Positions 17,701 through 27,302 are shown, counted from the stretch's first letter. The stretch is 64,000 nucleotides of DNA from Sphingomonas taxi (GCF_000764535.1 NZ_CP009571.1:1054001-1118000); one strand, 5' to 3'. The notes: a model not told the origin generated them from the sequence alone. Translations and numbers: made by a program.

Positions 17701-18729
17701 TCAACCGTCCTTCTTGAGGTGCCGCCGGCCAAGCAGCTCGGCGATCTGCACCGCATTCAACGCCGCGCCCTTGCGCAGATTGTCGCTGACGCACCACAGG
17801 TTGAGGCCGTTCTCGATCGTCGGATCCTCGCGGACGCGGCTGACATAGGTGGCATCGTCGCCCGCCGCCTCGATCGGGGTGATATAGCCGCCGTCCTCAT
17901 GCTTATCGATCAGCATGACGCCCGGCGCCTCGCGCAGGATGCGCTTGGCGTCGTCGGCGGACAGCTCGTTGGCGAATTCGATGTTGATCGATTCCGAATG
18001 GCCGACGAACACCGGCACGCGCACGCAGGTCGCGGTCACCTTGATCTTCGAATCGAGGATCTTCTTGGTCTCGACCACCATCTTCCACTCTTCCTTGGTC
18101 GACCCGTCGTCGAGGAAGCTGTCGATGTGGGGGATGACGTTGAAAGCGATCTGCTTGGTGAACTTCTTCGCCTCGGCACTGTCGCCGACGAAGATGTTGC
18201 GGCTCTGCTCGAACAGTTCGTCCATGCCGACCTTGCCGGCGCCCGAGACCGATTGATAGGTCGAGACGACGACGCGGGTGATCGTCGCGGCATCGTGCAG
18301 CGGCTTGAGCGCCACCACCATCTGCGCGGTCGAGCAGTTCGGGTTGGCGATGATGTTCCTGGCCTTGTAGCCGTCGATCGCCGCGGCATTCACCTCGGGC
18401 ACGATCAGCGGCACGTCGGGATCCATCCGGTAGAGCGACGAATTGTCGATCACCGTACAGCCGGCGGCGGCGAACTTGGGCGCATAGACCTTGGTCGCCT
18501 CGCTGCCGATCGCGAACAGCGCCATGTCCCAGCCGGCGGGATCGAAATGCTCGATATTCTGCACCTTGAGCATCTTGCCGGTGTCGCCATATTCGATCTG
18601 CTCGCCCTGGCTGCGGCTCGACGCCAGCACGGCGATCTCGTCGAGGGGGAATTCGCGCTCGGCGAGGATGTTCACCATCTCGCGCCCGACATTGCCCGTC
18701 GCCCCCGCGACCACCACCCGATAACCCAT
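17701..18729 (-). CDS. asd: Aspartate-semialdehyde dehydrogenase
   Basis: 342 residues. It reduces aspartyl-4-phosphate with NADPH, the branch step to Lys/diaminopimelate, Thr, Met and Ile. The nucleotide-binding loop VAGATGNVGREM is at the N-terminus and the catalytic Cys132 sits in NPNCSTAQM. The substrate-binding block around CVRVPVFVGHSESINIEF is intact. Single gene, with the toxin-antitoxin pair on the same strand 32 bp after it and mgtC-like 63 bp before it. Confidence 0.97.
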   Translation of the reverse strand: MGYRVVVAGATGNVGREMVNILAEREFPLDEIAVLASSRSQGEQIEYGDTGKMLKVQNIEHFDPAGWDMALFAIGSEATKVYAPKFAAAGCTVIDNSSLYRMDPDVPLIVPEVNAAAIDGYKARNIIANPNCSTAQMVVALKPLHDAATITRVVVSTYQSVSGAGKVGMDELFEQSRNIFVGDSAEAKKFTKQIAFNVIPHIDSFLDDGSTKEEWKMVVETKKILDSKIKVTATCVRVPVFVGHSESINIEFANELSADDAKRILREAPGVMLIDKHEDGGYITPIEAAGDDATYVSRVREDPTIENGLNLWCVSDNLRKGAALNAVQIAELLGRRHLKKDG

Positions 18730-18792
18730 GAAACCCTCCGCTGCGTTGCAGCGCCGCCTAATACGGTTGCGTGGCCACGTCCATCGGCTTTG

Positions 18793-19509
18793 CTAATCGT
18801 GCGTGCTGAGCTGCCACGTCGCGTGGCCGATGCCGTGGACGCGGGCGAGGTGGTCGACCAGCGCGTCCAGCTCCTTGTCCGGCACATTGGTGCTGACCAG
18901 CGTCGCCGTCACCTCGACCAAATCGTCGCCGCGCGCCTCGCTGTCCAGCTCGGCGACGGGCAGTTGCGCATTTTCGAGATGCGCGACGAGCATGTCGCCC
19001 ATCGGCCCCGCCTGCGCCGGATCGACGGTGATCGTCACGGTATAGGTCGCCTCGACCGAATGGCCGACGAGCGGGATGCGGTTGATCGCATCGACCAGCG
19101 GCCGCAGCAGCGTGTTGGCGGCGAGCACAACGACGGTGAGCAGCACCGCCTCGGCGACCATGTCCGATCCCGCGATCGCACCGACCGCCGCCGAACACCA
19201 CAAAGTCGCCGCGGTGTTGAGCCCGCGGACGTTCATCCCCTCCTTCATGATGACGCCGGCGCCGAGGAAGCCGATCCCCGAGACGACATAGGCGATGATC
19301 CGGATCGACTCGACATCGCCGCCCAGCCGCTGGCCGAGGTCGACGAACGCCGCAGCGCCGATCGCGACCAGCGCATTGGTGCGCAGCCCCGCGGTGCGCT
19401 GGCGATATTGCCGCTCGGCGCCGATTGCGGTGCCGAGCACGAAGGCGGTGACGTAGCTGACGAGCGTGTCGAGGAACGGCCAGAGATGGAAGAGGGTCAG
19501 GAAACGCAT
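18793..19509 (-). CDS. MgtC/SapB family membrane protein
   Basis: 238 residues. The N-terminal half has four to five hydrophobic helices with the family motifs GTAIGAERQYRQRTAGLRTNALVAIGAA, GIGFLGAGVIMKEG and VRGLNTAATLWCSAAVGAIAG. The C-terminal 90 residues form a soluble ACT-like domain, with TYTVTITVDPAQAG and VTATLVSTNVPDKELDALV. MgtC proteins in pathogens act on magnesium-limited growth and ATP synthase activity; here the role is only inferred. No magnesium-responsive leader was recognised. Confidence 0.9.
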   Translation of the reverse strand: MRFLTLFHLWPFLDTLVSYVTAFVLGTAIGAERQYRQRTAGLRTNALVAIGAAAFVDLGQRLGGDVESIRIIAYVVSGIGFLGAGVIMKEGMNVRGLNTAATLWCSAAVGAIAGSDMVAEAVLLTVVVLAANTLLRPLVDAINRIPLVGHSVEATYTVTITVDPAQAGPMGDMLVAHLENAQLPVAELDSEARGDDLVEVTATLVSTNVPDKELDALVDHLARVHGIGHATWQLSTHD

Positions 19510-19562
19510 CGGCGGCGTGTAGCGGCGCTGCGCGACGAAATCATGTCAGCGCTGGCCTGCCC

Positions 19563-19644
19563 CGTCATGCCGGACTCGATCCGGCATCCCGCTTCTTCCA
19601 ACCGATGGAAAGAAGCGGGACCCCGGCTTAAGGCCAGGGTGACG
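19563..19644. repeat. Type B BIME-like palindromic repeat, copy 3
   Basis: CGTCATGCCGGACTCGATCC on the left and CCAGGGTGACG on the right, with the CCCGCTTCTT / AAGAAGCGGG central arms. The right arm is more diverged than in the other copies. It lies between the mgtC-like gene and the DPP-IV-like gene, both on the minus strand. Confidence 0.83.
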
Positions 19645-19676
19645 AAGGCATACGCACCGGAGAAAGGGGCCCGCCC

Positions 19677-21938
19677 CTATTTCTTGTTCTTCACGGTCCG
19701 GTCGAGGAATTCGAGGATCGTTCCCCACAGATGCTGGCTGACCCCCGGCCCCGCCACGCGGTGCGTATAGCCGGGGTAGAACATCATCTCGAACGGCGTC
19801 GCGGTCGCCTGCATCCGCGCCGCCACCTTGGTCGAATTGTCGAGGAAGACGTTGTCGTCCGCCATGCCGTGGATCAGCAGCAGCGGATCGCGGATCTTCG
19901 ACGCCTCCTCGACCGCCGCCGAACCCGCATAGCTCTGCGGGTCCTTCGCCGGATCGCCGAGATAGCGTTCGGTGTAATGCGTGTCGTACAGCTGCCAGTC
20001 GGTCACCGGCGCGCCCGATACCGCCGCGGCATAAACGCCCGACGTCTTCTCGAGCATCTTGAGCGACATATAGCCGCCATACGACCAGCCATAAGTGGCG
20101 ATCCTGCCGCCGTCGACGAACGGCAGCGACTTCAGGTAATTCGCCCCGGCGAGCTGATCCTCGACCTCGACCGTGCCCATCGCATGATAGATCTGATCCT
20201 CGAACGCCTTGCCGCGATTGTACGAGCCGCGATTGTCGATCTTGAAATAGACCCAGCCCTGGCTGACCAGATATTGCGGCAAGGCTCCCTGCCAGCCGCG
20301 CGTCACCTGCTGGCCGGTGCCCGGGCCGCCATAATGTTCGAAAAATACCGGGTACGTCTTTCCGGCGACGAGCGGCGGCGTAATCATCTCCCAATAGAGC
20401 GTCGTGCCGTCGGCGGCCTTGATCGTCCCGAACTTGGTCGGCTGATGCTGCGCGAGGAACGGGAAATAGGGATGGCCCGCAACCACCGCATTCTCGTTGA
20501 TCCACGCGATCCGCTTGCCGCTGGTGTCGGCCATATAGACCTGCGTCGGCTGTGCGGAATTGGACCGCGACACGATGAAGCGGCTCGCCGCCTTGTCCAT
20601 CGTCGCATTGTTGGTCCAGCCGCGCTCGGTCAGCCGTTCGATCGCATTGGGTTTGGCGATGTCGACCGCATAGAGATGCTGTTCGAGCACGTCGTCCTTC
20701 AGCCCGGTGAAATACAGCCGCCCCTTCTGCTCGTCGACGCCGACCAGCCCGGTGACCACCCACGGCCCCTTGGTCAGCTGCGTCCACTTGCCGCCCGGCG
20801 TCCAGCGGTAGAGATGGCCGTAGCCGTCGCGCTCGGAACGCCAGATCAGGCTGCCGTCCTTCATCGGCTGGTAGTCGTCCGACAAATTGAGCCAGCTCTT
20901 CGCGCCCGACTTTTCGGTGAACAGCACGCTCGCCTTGCCCGTCTCCGGGTCGACTCGCAGCATGTCGAGCGTCTTCTGGTCGCGGCTCTGCCGCTGCACC
21001 AGCAGGGTCTTGCCGTCTGGCGTCCAATCGACCCGCGCCAGATAGATGTCGGGGTTGCTGCCGAGATCGACCTTGACCTGCCCCGATCCGTCCGGCCGCA
21101 TCACGTACAGCTCGACCAGCACGTTGGGCGTTCCCGCCGCGGGATAGCGCTGCTCATAGGTCTTGGTCCCCGCCGCGCCGATCGATGCGCGGGTAAAGAC
21201 GTGGACCGGCGCTTCGTCGAACTTCTCGACCGCGATGAACCGCTCGTCGGGCGACCACCAATAGCCGGTGGTGCGATGCATTTCCTCCTGCGCGACGAAC
21301 TCCGCCTCGCCGAAGTGGATCGTGCCGCCGCCGCCCTGCGTCACCGCGCCTGCCGCGCCACCGGCGAGCGGCTGCGCGAACAGATTCTGGTCGCGCACGA
21401 AGCTGACATAGCCGCCCTTCGGCGACACGACCGGGTTGAGTTCACCGCCCGGCGTCTGCGTCAGCCGCCGTACCTGCCCGTCGAGCGACGCCAGATACAG
21501 ATCGCCGTCGAGCGGCACGAGGATCGCCTTGCCGTCGGGCGAGAAATCATAGGCGACGATGCCCTTCGACCCGCCGATCCGCGCGCGTTCGCGCTGCATC
21601 TTCTCCGCCTCGCTCAGCTCGGCGCCGCTGCCGACCTTCTTGCTGTCGACCAGCATCCGCTCGGCGCCGGTGCGCGTGTCGCGCGCCCACAGATCGGTGC
21701 GCTCCTTCTCGTCGGCGCGCGGACGCAGGAAGGTGAGCAGGGTCCCGTCGGGCGACAGCCGCACGCCGCGCGGCTGCGAGCCCGACAGATCGGGGCTGCC
21801 GAACACCCGCGCCAGCGTCAGTGCGCCGCCTTCGGGGGCCACCGCGGGCCGAGTCGCGCCGGTCTGCGCCCCCGCCTCAACGGTCATCGCCACGCTCCCC
21901 ACCGACGCGAGCGCCAAGGCCACGATCCATCCCCGCAT
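19677..21938 (-). CDS. Secreted S9 dipeptidyl peptidase (DPP-IV-like)
   Basis: 753 residues from the ATG at 21938, which has a GGAG-rich ribosome site and begins a signal peptide (MRGWIVALALASVGSVAMTV). The longer open frame upstream overlaps another gene antisense and is not family sequence. The N-terminal beta-propeller shows repeated VRLSPDGTLLTFLRP-like blades and the DPP-IV-type EEMHRTTGYWWSPD helix with its Glu pair that reads the peptide N-terminus. The catalytic domain has Ser619 in GWSYGG, Asp in HGMADDNVF and His in YTHRVAG. It removes N-terminal dipeptides in the periplasm. Confidence 0.94.
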   Translation of the reverse strand: MRGWIVALALASVGSVAMTVEAGAQTGATRPAVAPEGGALTLARVFGSPDLSGSQPRGVRLSPDGTLLTFLRPRADEKERTDLWARDTRTGAERMLVDSKKVGSGAELSEAEKMQRERARIGGSKGIVAYDFSPDGKAILVPLDGDLYLASLDGQVRRLTQTPGGELNPVVSPKGGYVSFVRDQNLFAQPLAGGAAGAVTQGGGGTIHFGEAEFVAQEEMHRTTGYWWSPDERFIAVEKFDEAPVHVFTRASIGAAGTKTYEQRYPAAGTPNVLVELYVMRPDGSGQVKVDLGSNPDIYLARVDWTPDGKTLLVQRQSRDQKTLDMLRVDPETGKASVLFTEKSGAKSWLNLSDDYQPMKDGSLIWRSERDGYGHLYRWTPGGKWTQLTKGPWVVTGLVGVDEQKGRLYFTGLKDDVLEQHLYAVDIAKPNAIERLTERGWTNNATMDKAASRFIVSRSNSAQPTQVYMADTSGKRIAWINENAVVAGHPYFPFLAQHQPTKFGTIKAADGTTLYWEMITPPLVAGKTYPVFFEHYGGPGTGQQVTRGWQGALPQYLVSQGWVYFKIDNRGSYNRGKAFEDQIYHAMGTVEVEDQLAGANYLKSLPFVDGGRIATYGWSYGGYMSLKMLEKTSGVYAAAVSGAPVTDWQLYDTHYTERYLGDPAKDPQSYAGSAAVEEASKIRDPLLLIHGMADDNVFLDNSTKVAARMQATATPFEMMFYPGYTHRVAGPGVSQHLWGTILEFLDRTVKNKK

Positions 21939-22118
21939 CCACCTTCTCCAAAAACAACGAGTTGGCGTTCTTACGGCACGGCCCGCCCGCGTAAAGACGG
22001 AATGAGACAGGGTTACCGACGCATAAACCGTCTCTTTACTCGCTTCGGTATAGTTAGTGGGTAGACAAGGGACCAAGTCGGACCGGCTTGGCGGCACGAT
22101 ATCGATTAGCGGGACAGC

Positions 22119-22778
22119 ATGTTGGACACGGCACAGAAGGGTGGGCAAGCGAGCGCTTGGGACGTGGTGACCGAGCTCGGCGAGGCCGACGGCAGCGTGG
22201 CGCATCCGCATCTCAGCCTGCTCATCTCGCCCGCCGCCGCCTCGCGCGACCTGTCCGACGCGGTCCACGCGCTCTGCGCCGTCCACGGTGACCCGCCCGG
22301 CCTCGCGGTGGAGGCGCGCACCTTCTGCGTCCAGCCCGACGCCTGCGACTGGCTGACCGCGGTCGCTGACGCCTTTGTCGGGGAGCGCAGCTATATCGCC
22401 CGCCTCGCCGCCGCCGCCGGCCCCACTCCCTCGACGCCGGGCCAGGCCGAGACCGAGGCGGCGCTGATCGCCAGCCGCCACGCACTCGAAACGCTCGCCC
22501 GCTCCGAACGCCGCGGCTGCGCGACGGGCGCGGTCGCCGCTTTGGTGAATGACTGGACGACGATCCGCCTGCTGCTCGATCACGCCGCCGAACGGTTCGG
22601 GGTCGAGCCGGTCCCCGCCGGCTTCCCGTCGCTCGCCGAAACCGCGTCGAGCGTCACGATGCTCGGCGCGACACTGGCCACCGAACGGGCGGTCCGCTTC
22701 GGCGCGCAGCAGTTGCTCGCGCAGCATCGCGCGTTGTGGGACCTGCTCGAAGCCCGCGCCAGCGCGCGCAACGGCTGA
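22119..22778 (+). CDS. Hypothetical sphingomonad protein
   Basis: 219 residues, Ala-rich and probably mostly helical. No signal peptide or membrane helix. There are no nucleotide-binding or metal motifs that I can identify; notable segments are VVTELGEADGSVAHPHLSLLISPAAASRDL, the Cys-containing TFCVQPDACDWL, and ALVNDWTTIRLLLDHAAERFGV. It reads like a protein family restricted to sphingomonads, possibly DUF6975, but I cannot confirm that. It is followed 78 bp later by moxR on the same strand, and diverges from the DPP-IV-like gene. Confidence 0.72.
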   Translation: MLDTAQKGGQASAWDVVTELGEADGSVAHPHLSLLISPAAASRDLSDAVHALCAVHGDPPGLAVEARTFCVQPDACDWLTAVADAFVGERSYIARLAAAAGPTPSTPGQAETEAALIASRHALETLARSERRGCATGAVAALVNDWTTIRLLLDHAAERFGVEPVPAGFPSLAETASSVTMLGATLATERAVRFGAQQLLAQHRALWDLLEARASARNG

Positions 22779-22855
22779 GCCGGCCCTCGCGTCGCTTGCG
22801 CGGCGCGACGCGATGCGCCAACCAGATTCCCGACACTCCACCGTCGGGAACGGCC

Positions 22856-23701
22856 ATGAAGCGCTTCGAAGGCACGCAAAGCTATGTCGCGACCGACGAC
22901 CTGAAGGTCGCGGTCAACGCCGCGGTGACGCTTCGCCGCCCCTTGCTGGTCAAAGGCGAACCGGGCACCGGCAAGACCGTCCTCGCCTATGAGATCGCCA
23001 AGGCGACCGGTGCCGAGCTGATCGAGTGGAACGTCAAGTCGACCACCAAGGCGCAGCAGGGCTTGTACGAATATGACGCGGTCGCCCGGCTGCGCGACGG
23101 CCAGCTCGGCGACGAACGCGTCCACGACATCGCCAATTACATCCGCCGCGGCAAATTGTGGGAGGCGTTCACCCGGCCGACCCCGCCGGTGCTGCTGATC
23201 GACGAGATCGACAAGGCGGATATCGAATTCCCCAACGACCTGTTGCAGGAACTCGATCGGATGGAATTCCACGTCTACGAGACGAAGGAGACGGTGCGCG
23301 CCGTCGAACGGCCGATCGTCGTCATCACCAGCAACAACGAGAAGGAGCTGCCCGACGCCTTCCTGCGCCGCTGCTTCTTCCATTACATCAAATTCCCCGA
23401 TCGCGAGACGATGCAGGCGATCGTCGACGTCCACTTCCCGGGCATCCAGAAGATCCTGGTGAGCAAGGCGATGGACGTCTTCTACGAGGTCCGCGACGTG
23501 CCGGGCCTCAAGAAGAAGCCGAGTACCAGCGAATTGCTCGACTGGCTCAAGCTACTGCTCCACGAGGACATGCCGCTCGACATCCTCCAGAACCGCGACC
23601 CGACCAAGGCGATCCCGCCGCTGCACGGCGCGCTGCTGAAGAACGAACAGGACATCATGCTGTTCGAACGGCTGGCGTTCATGGCCAAGCGGCAGCGCTG
23701 A
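22856..23701 (+). CDS. MoxR-type AAA+ ATPase
   Basis: 281 residues from the ATG at 22856; the frame upstream is a shadow of the preceding gene. Walker A GEPGTGKT is at 34-41, Walker B LLIDEIDKAD follows, and there is a sensor VVITSNNEKELPDAFLRRC. MoxR ATPases act as chaperone-like factors that load metal or cofactors into partner enzymes, working with a von Willebrand A protein. The VWA partner is encoded two genes downstream, with a CHAP gene between. This subtype accompanies the CoxE-like VWA family. Confidence 0.93.
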   Translation: MKRFEGTQSYVATDDLKVAVNAAVTLRRPLLVKGEPGTGKTVLAYEIAKATGAELIEWNVKSTTKAQQGLYEYDAVARLRDGQLGDERVHDIANYIRRGKLWEAFTRPTPPVLLIDEIDKADIEFPNDLLQELDRMEFHVYETKETVRAVERPIVVITSNNEKELPDAFLRRCFFHYIKFPDRETMQAIVDVHFPGIQKILVSKAMDVFYEVRDVPGLKKKPSTSELLDWLKLLLHEDMPLDILQNRDPTKAIPPLHGALLKNEQDIMLFERLAFMAKRQR

Positions 23702-23768
23702 GCCGCATACCACCACCCATCGTTCCGCCCCTGCAACGACCGGCAACTTTTTGCCGCTTTATTGCGCG

Positions 23769-23776
23769 TTAACCAT
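23769..23776 (+). promoter_or_regulatory. Candidate CtrA half-site
   Basis: TTAACCAT lies 45 bp upstream of the CHAP gene. The 8-mer is like CtrA half-sites in alphaproteobacteria. A second half-site at the classical 7-base spacing is absent, so this is weak. Confidence 0.3.
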
Positions 23777-23820
23777 GACTGCCAATCTGCCAGTCATCCG
23801 CAATGACGTAACTCGCCCCA

Positions 23821-24384
23821 ATGCGGGGCTTATTTCCCAGGTGCGGCCTGCTGGTCGCTGCCGCACAGGCGGCAATGCTTGCCGCCCCTCTCGGCGCGTC
23901 GGCCGGGCTGCTCGACTATGTCGGGCAGTGCGTGCCGTTCGCGCGTGCCGCATCGGGGATCGAGATCTACGGTGATGCCTGGACGTGGTGGAACCAGGCC
24001 GAGGGTCGCTACAACCGCGGCCATCGTCCGCGCCAGGGGTCGGTGATCGTCTTCGCCAAGACCGGCCGCCTGCCGCTCGGTCATGTCGCGGTGGTCAGCC
24101 GGGTCGTCGAGCGTCGCGTGCTGATGCTCACCCACGCCAATTGGTCGCGCCAGAACGGCAAGCGCGGCCATGCCGAACAGGACGTCACGCTGTACGACGT
24201 ATCGCCGGGCAACGACTGGAGCGAGGTCAAGGTCTGGTATCGCGATGTCGAGGGGCTCGGCGGCGGCATCTACCCGGTCAAGGGCTTCATCTACGGCGGC
24301 CACCCCTCGCCGCAACTCACCAGCCGCAACCCCGATTACGTCGGCGCGCTGATCGACGCCTACGTCCCCGGCGCCGGCCGGTAG
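23821..24384 (+). CDS. Secreted CHAP-domain peptidoglycan hydrolase or amidase
   Basis: 187 residues. The N-terminus is a signal peptide (LLVAAAQAAMLAAPLGASA). The CHAP (cysteine, histidine-dependent amidohydrolase/peptidase) catalytic pair is visible as Cys in YVGQCVPFAR and His in LGHVAVVSRV, with the typical YGDAWTWWNQA and RQGSVIVFAK segments between. Such enzymes cut peptidoglycan stem peptides or cross-links, and have counterparts in alphaproteobacterial division and separation. It interrupts the moxR and VWA pair; 31 bp separate it from the VWA gene, so they may be co-transcribed. Confidence 0.9.
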   Translation: MRGLFPRCGLLVAAAQAAMLAAPLGASAGLLDYVGQCVPFARAASGIEIYGDAWTWWNQAEGRYNRGHRPRQGSVIVFAKTGRLPLGHVAVVSRVVERRVLMLTHANWSRQNGKRGHAEQDVTLYDVSPGNDWSEVKVWYRDVEGLGGGIYPVKGFIYGGHPSPQLTSRNPDYVGALIDAYVPGAGR

Positions 24385-24415
24385 ACACGCGCCGCGGCAC
24401 CCCTAAGATGCCGCC

Positions 24416-25594
24416 ATGTTCCTCGCCTTCCTCGACGAGCTTCGCGCCGCCGGCATCCCGGCCAGCCTCAAGGAGCATCTCGTCCTGCTCGAGGCGCTCG
24501 ACGCCGAGGTGATCGACCGCACGCCGGAGGCCTTCTACTATCTCGCCCGCGCCACCTATGTGAAGGACGAGGGGCTGCTCGACCGCTTCGACCAGGTCTT
24601 CGCCAAGGTCTTCCGCGGCATCGCCACCAGCTACGGCGCCGAGACGGCGGATCTGCCCGAAGACTGGCTGAAGGCGGTCGCCGAGCAATATCTCACCCCC
24701 GAGGAGATGGCGCGGATCGAATCGCTGGGCTCGTGGGACGAGATCATGGCGACGCTCAAACAGCGGCTCGCCGAACAGGAAGGGCGCCATCAGGGCGGCA
24801 GCAAATGGATCGGCACCGGCGGCACCAGCCCGTTCGGCAACGGCGGCTACAATCCGGAAGGCGTCCGCATCGGCGGCGAGAGCCGCCATCATCGCGCGAT
24901 CAAGGTCTGGGACCAGCGCGAATTCCGCAATCTCGATTCGACGCGCGAGCTCGGCACGCGCAACATCAAGGTCGCGCTGCGCCGCCTGCGCCGCTTCGCA
25001 CGCGAGGGCGCGGCGGACGAACTCGATATCGACGGTACGATCGACGGCACCGCGCGCCAGGGCTGGCTCGACGTGCGGATGCGGCCCGAACGGCGCAATG
25101 CGGTCAAGCTGCTGCTGTTCCTCGACGTCGGCGGCTCGATGGACCCGTGGGTGACGCTGTGCGAGGAATTGTTCAGCGCCGCCACCGCCGAGTTCAAGAA
25201 TCTCGAATTCTTCTACTTTCACAATTGCCCGTATGAAGGCGTGTGGAAGGACAATCGCCGGCGCTTCTCCGAACGCACGCCGCTGTGGGACGTGCTTCAT
25301 AAATTCGGCCACGATTACAAGCTCGTCCTCGTCGGCGACGCATCGATGAGCCCATACGAGATCAGCCATCCGGGCGGCTCGGTCGAGCATAACAACGAAG
25401 AGGCGGGCGCGACGTGGATGCAGCGGCTGACCAACACCTATCCGGCCGCGGTGTGGCTCAATCCCCTCCCATCACCGCAATGGGGCTACAGCCCGTCGAT
25501 CCGCATGATCCGCGAGCTGATGAGCGAGCGCATGTACCCGCTGACGCTCGCCGGACTCGACGACGCGATGCGCGAACTGACCCGCAAACGGTAG
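24416..25594 (+). CDS. CoxE-like von Willebrand A domain protein
   Basis: 392 residues. The N-terminal half is the COG3552/CoxE-type helical region (FLAFLDELRAAGIPASLKEHL). The C-terminal half is a VWA domain with a MIDAS-type motif, FLDVGGSMDPW, in which the second Ser position of DxSxS is Gly. The middle GGTSPFGNGGYNPEGVRIGG stretch is glycine-rich and conserved in the family. VWA proteins of this kind pair with MoxR ATPases to insert metals or assemble enzymes; the moxR gene is two genes upstream. The target enzyme is not evident here. Confidence 0.9.
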   Translation: MFLAFLDELRAAGIPASLKEHLVLLEALDAEVIDRTPEAFYYLARATYVKDEGLLDRFDQVFAKVFRGIATSYGAETADLPEDWLKAVAEQYLTPEEMARIESLGSWDEIMATLKQRLAEQEGRHQGGSKWIGTGGTSPFGNGGYNPEGVRIGGESRHHRAIKVWDQREFRNLDSTRELGTRNIKVALRRLRRFAREGAADELDIDGTIDGTARQGWLDVRMRPERRNAVKLLLFLDVGGSMDPWVTLCEELFSAATAEFKNLEFFYFHNCPYEGVWKDNRRRFSERTPLWDVLHKFGHDYKLVLVGDASMSPYEISHPGGSVEHNNEEAGATWMQRLTNTYPAAVWLNPLPSPQWGYSPSIRMIRELMSERMYPLTLAGLDDAMRELTRKR

Positions 25595-25641
25595 CGCACG
25601 GTCGGCGAGTCTGATAGAATAGGTCCATATCGGGGAGACTC

Positions 25642-25878
25642 ATGATGCGTTGCCTGCCGTTGCTCATCGCACTCGTTCCCACGCTTGCCGCGGCACAGCC
25701 GACGAAGCCGAAGCCGCCGCTCGTCGACAGATGCGAACGGCCGAGCACCCGCCAGGTGTCGGGCGCGGTCAAGCCCGGCCTCCACAAGCTCGGCGAACTG
25801 CCGCCGGCCAAGCCGATCTACACCGTGGTCCGGGAGATCGACGGCTGCCCGACCCCGGTCAGCGTTCGCCCACGCTGA
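25642..25878 (+). CDS. Small secreted proline-rich protein
   Basis: 78 residues with a signal peptide (MMRCLPLLIALVPTLAAAQP) and a GGGGAGA ribosome site. The mature part is short and Pro/Lys-rich (TKPKPPLVDRCERPS), with two cysteines (RCERP and DGCPTP) that could form one disulfide. No family recognised. It follows the VWA gene by 47 bp and precedes a type A repeat. Confidence 0.65.
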   Translation: MMRCLPLLIALVPTLAAAQPTKPKPPLVDRCERPSTRQVSGAVKPGLHKLGELPPAKPIYTVVREIDGCPTPVSVRPR

Positions 25879-25928
25879 AATCTCGGAACGCTTCGCGACC
25901 ACATGCTCCGCGAAGGGCGATACCCTAT

Positions 25929-26021
25929 CAGTGCTCCCGCGAAAGCGGGAGCCCGGGAGTCACGAACGGCATCAGGCGTTGCTCTGCTTAACCGTGGGTT
26001 CCCGCTGTCGCGGGGACACTG
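25929..26021. repeat. Type A BIME-like palindromic repeat, copy 2
   Basis: CAGTGCTCCCGCGAAAGCGG on the left and a CCCGCTGTCGCGGGGACACTG right end, with the internal GCTCTGCTT motif shared with the other copies. It lies between the small secreted gene and the convergent anmK gene. The rest of this 218-bp gap shows nothing recognisable. Confidence 0.82.
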
Positions 26022-26096
26022 GAGGTGGCGTCAAGCAGAGCATCGCTGAGCCGATCGCTGCCATTGCAGCGTCCATGTCGTCCAACGCGGCACGCG

Positions 26097-27182
26097 CTAC
26101 GGCCGGCTCACCACCCCACCGGGCAGCGGTGCCGCCACCCCGGTTGTCCCCGGAAAGCTGATCGGCAGACCGCGCAGCGTCCGCACCGCCATATAGGCGA
26201 AGCCCTCCGCCTCCATCGCATCGCCGTTCCAGCCCAGCGCATCGCTCGGCTCGGGCGTCAGCCCGGTCCGCTCGCCGATCATCCGCAGCAAGGTCGGGTT
26301 ATGCCGGCCGCCGCCCGCGACGATCAGCCGCCGCGGCCGCGCCGGCAGGCGGTCGATCGCCTCGTTGACGCTCGCCGCGGTGAAGGCGGTCAGCGTCGCG
26401 GCACCGTCCGCCGCCGCCAGCCCGCGCGCCGGCTGAACGGTGAAATCGTTGCGATCGAGGCTCTTCGGCGGTGCCAGTTCGAAGAACGGATGGTCGAGCA
26501 TCCCGGTCAGCACCGCCTCGTCGACCTGCCCCGCCGCCGCCAGCGCACCGTCCGCGTCGAAGCGCGCGCCGGTCTCCGCCTCGACCCAGCTATCGATCAG
26601 CCCGTTCGCCGGCCCGGTATCGAAGGCGACGAGCGTCCCGTCCGCGCCGACGAAGGTGATGTTCCCCACCCCGCCGAGGTTGAGCACCGCCACCGGCTTG
26701 TCCAGCCCCGCGACCAGCGCGGCATGATAGACCGGTAGCAGCGGCGCCCCCTGCCCGCCCGCGGCGACGTCGGCGCTGCGGAAGTCGCTGACCACGGTGA
26801 TGCCCGTCGCCCGCGCCAGCACCGCGCCGTCGCCGATCTGCCACGTCCAGCCGCGATCGGGGCGATGCGCGACGGTCTGGCCGTGATAGCCGATCACCCC
26901 GACGTCCGCCGCCTCGACGCCCGCCTCGCGCAGCAATTTGTGGACGGCGAAGGCATGCGTCCGGTCGATCAGCTCGCCCGCCGCGACCAGATCGGGGCTC
27001 GCGCGCGGCCGGTCGAAGGTCAGCGCCAGCGTCGTCGCCGCGGCGAGCTGCGCGCGCGCCGCATCCGAATAGGCCTCGCCGCGAAACGCCAGGGCGCGCA
27101 CCTGTCCCTCGCCATCGGTCTCGAGCAGCGCCGCATCGATCCCGTCGAGCGACGTTCCGGACATCAACCCTATTGCCAGCAT
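26097..27182 (-). CDS. anmK: Anhydro-N-acetylmuramic acid kinase
   Basis: 361 residues from the ATG at 27182 (a TTG one codon earlier is the alternative). AnmK opens and phosphorylates 1,6-anhydroMurNAc to MurNAc-6-phosphate during cell-wall recycling. Motifs: N-terminal [36 protein letters not shown] and the phosphate-binding [12 protein letters not shown]. It diverges from rimO across a 120-bp gap. In organisms with AmgK-MurU the substrate logic differs (MurNAc rather than its 6-phosphate), so having both routes is of interest. Confidence 0.95.
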   Translation of the reverse strand: MLAIGLMSGTSLDGIDAALLETDGEGQVRALAFRGEAYSDAARAQLAAATTLALTFDRPRASPDLVAAGELIDRTHAFAVHKLLREAGVEAADVGVIGYHGQTVAHRPDRGWTWQIGDGAVLARATGITVVSDFRSADVAAGGQGAPLLPVYHAALVAGLDKPVAVLNLGGVGNITFVGADGTLVAFDTGPANGLIDSWVEAETGARFDADGALAAAGQVDEAVLTGMLDHPFFELAPPKSLDRNDFTVQPARGLAAADGAATLTAFTAASVNEAIDRLPARPRRLIVAGGGRHNPTLLRMIGERTGLTPEPSDALGWNGDAMEAEGFAYMAVRTLRGLPISFPGTTGVAAPLPGGVVSRP

Positions 27183-27302
27183 CAAACGTCACTCCCCTGC
27201 CGCCGCTGTGCCGCCTGCCCCCGCCGGTGTCGAGCGACGAACGACGCCGGACACGGCACCATCTGGCAAAAGCGCGGCGAAACGCCTATGTGCGCCTCTC
27301 TC

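Noticed and set aside
21939..22841. N-terminal extension of the DPP-IV-like gene
   Set aside because: The extension overlaps the opposite-strand hypothetical gene, has no signal peptide, and sits upstream of a good ribosome site, ATG and signal peptide at 21938.
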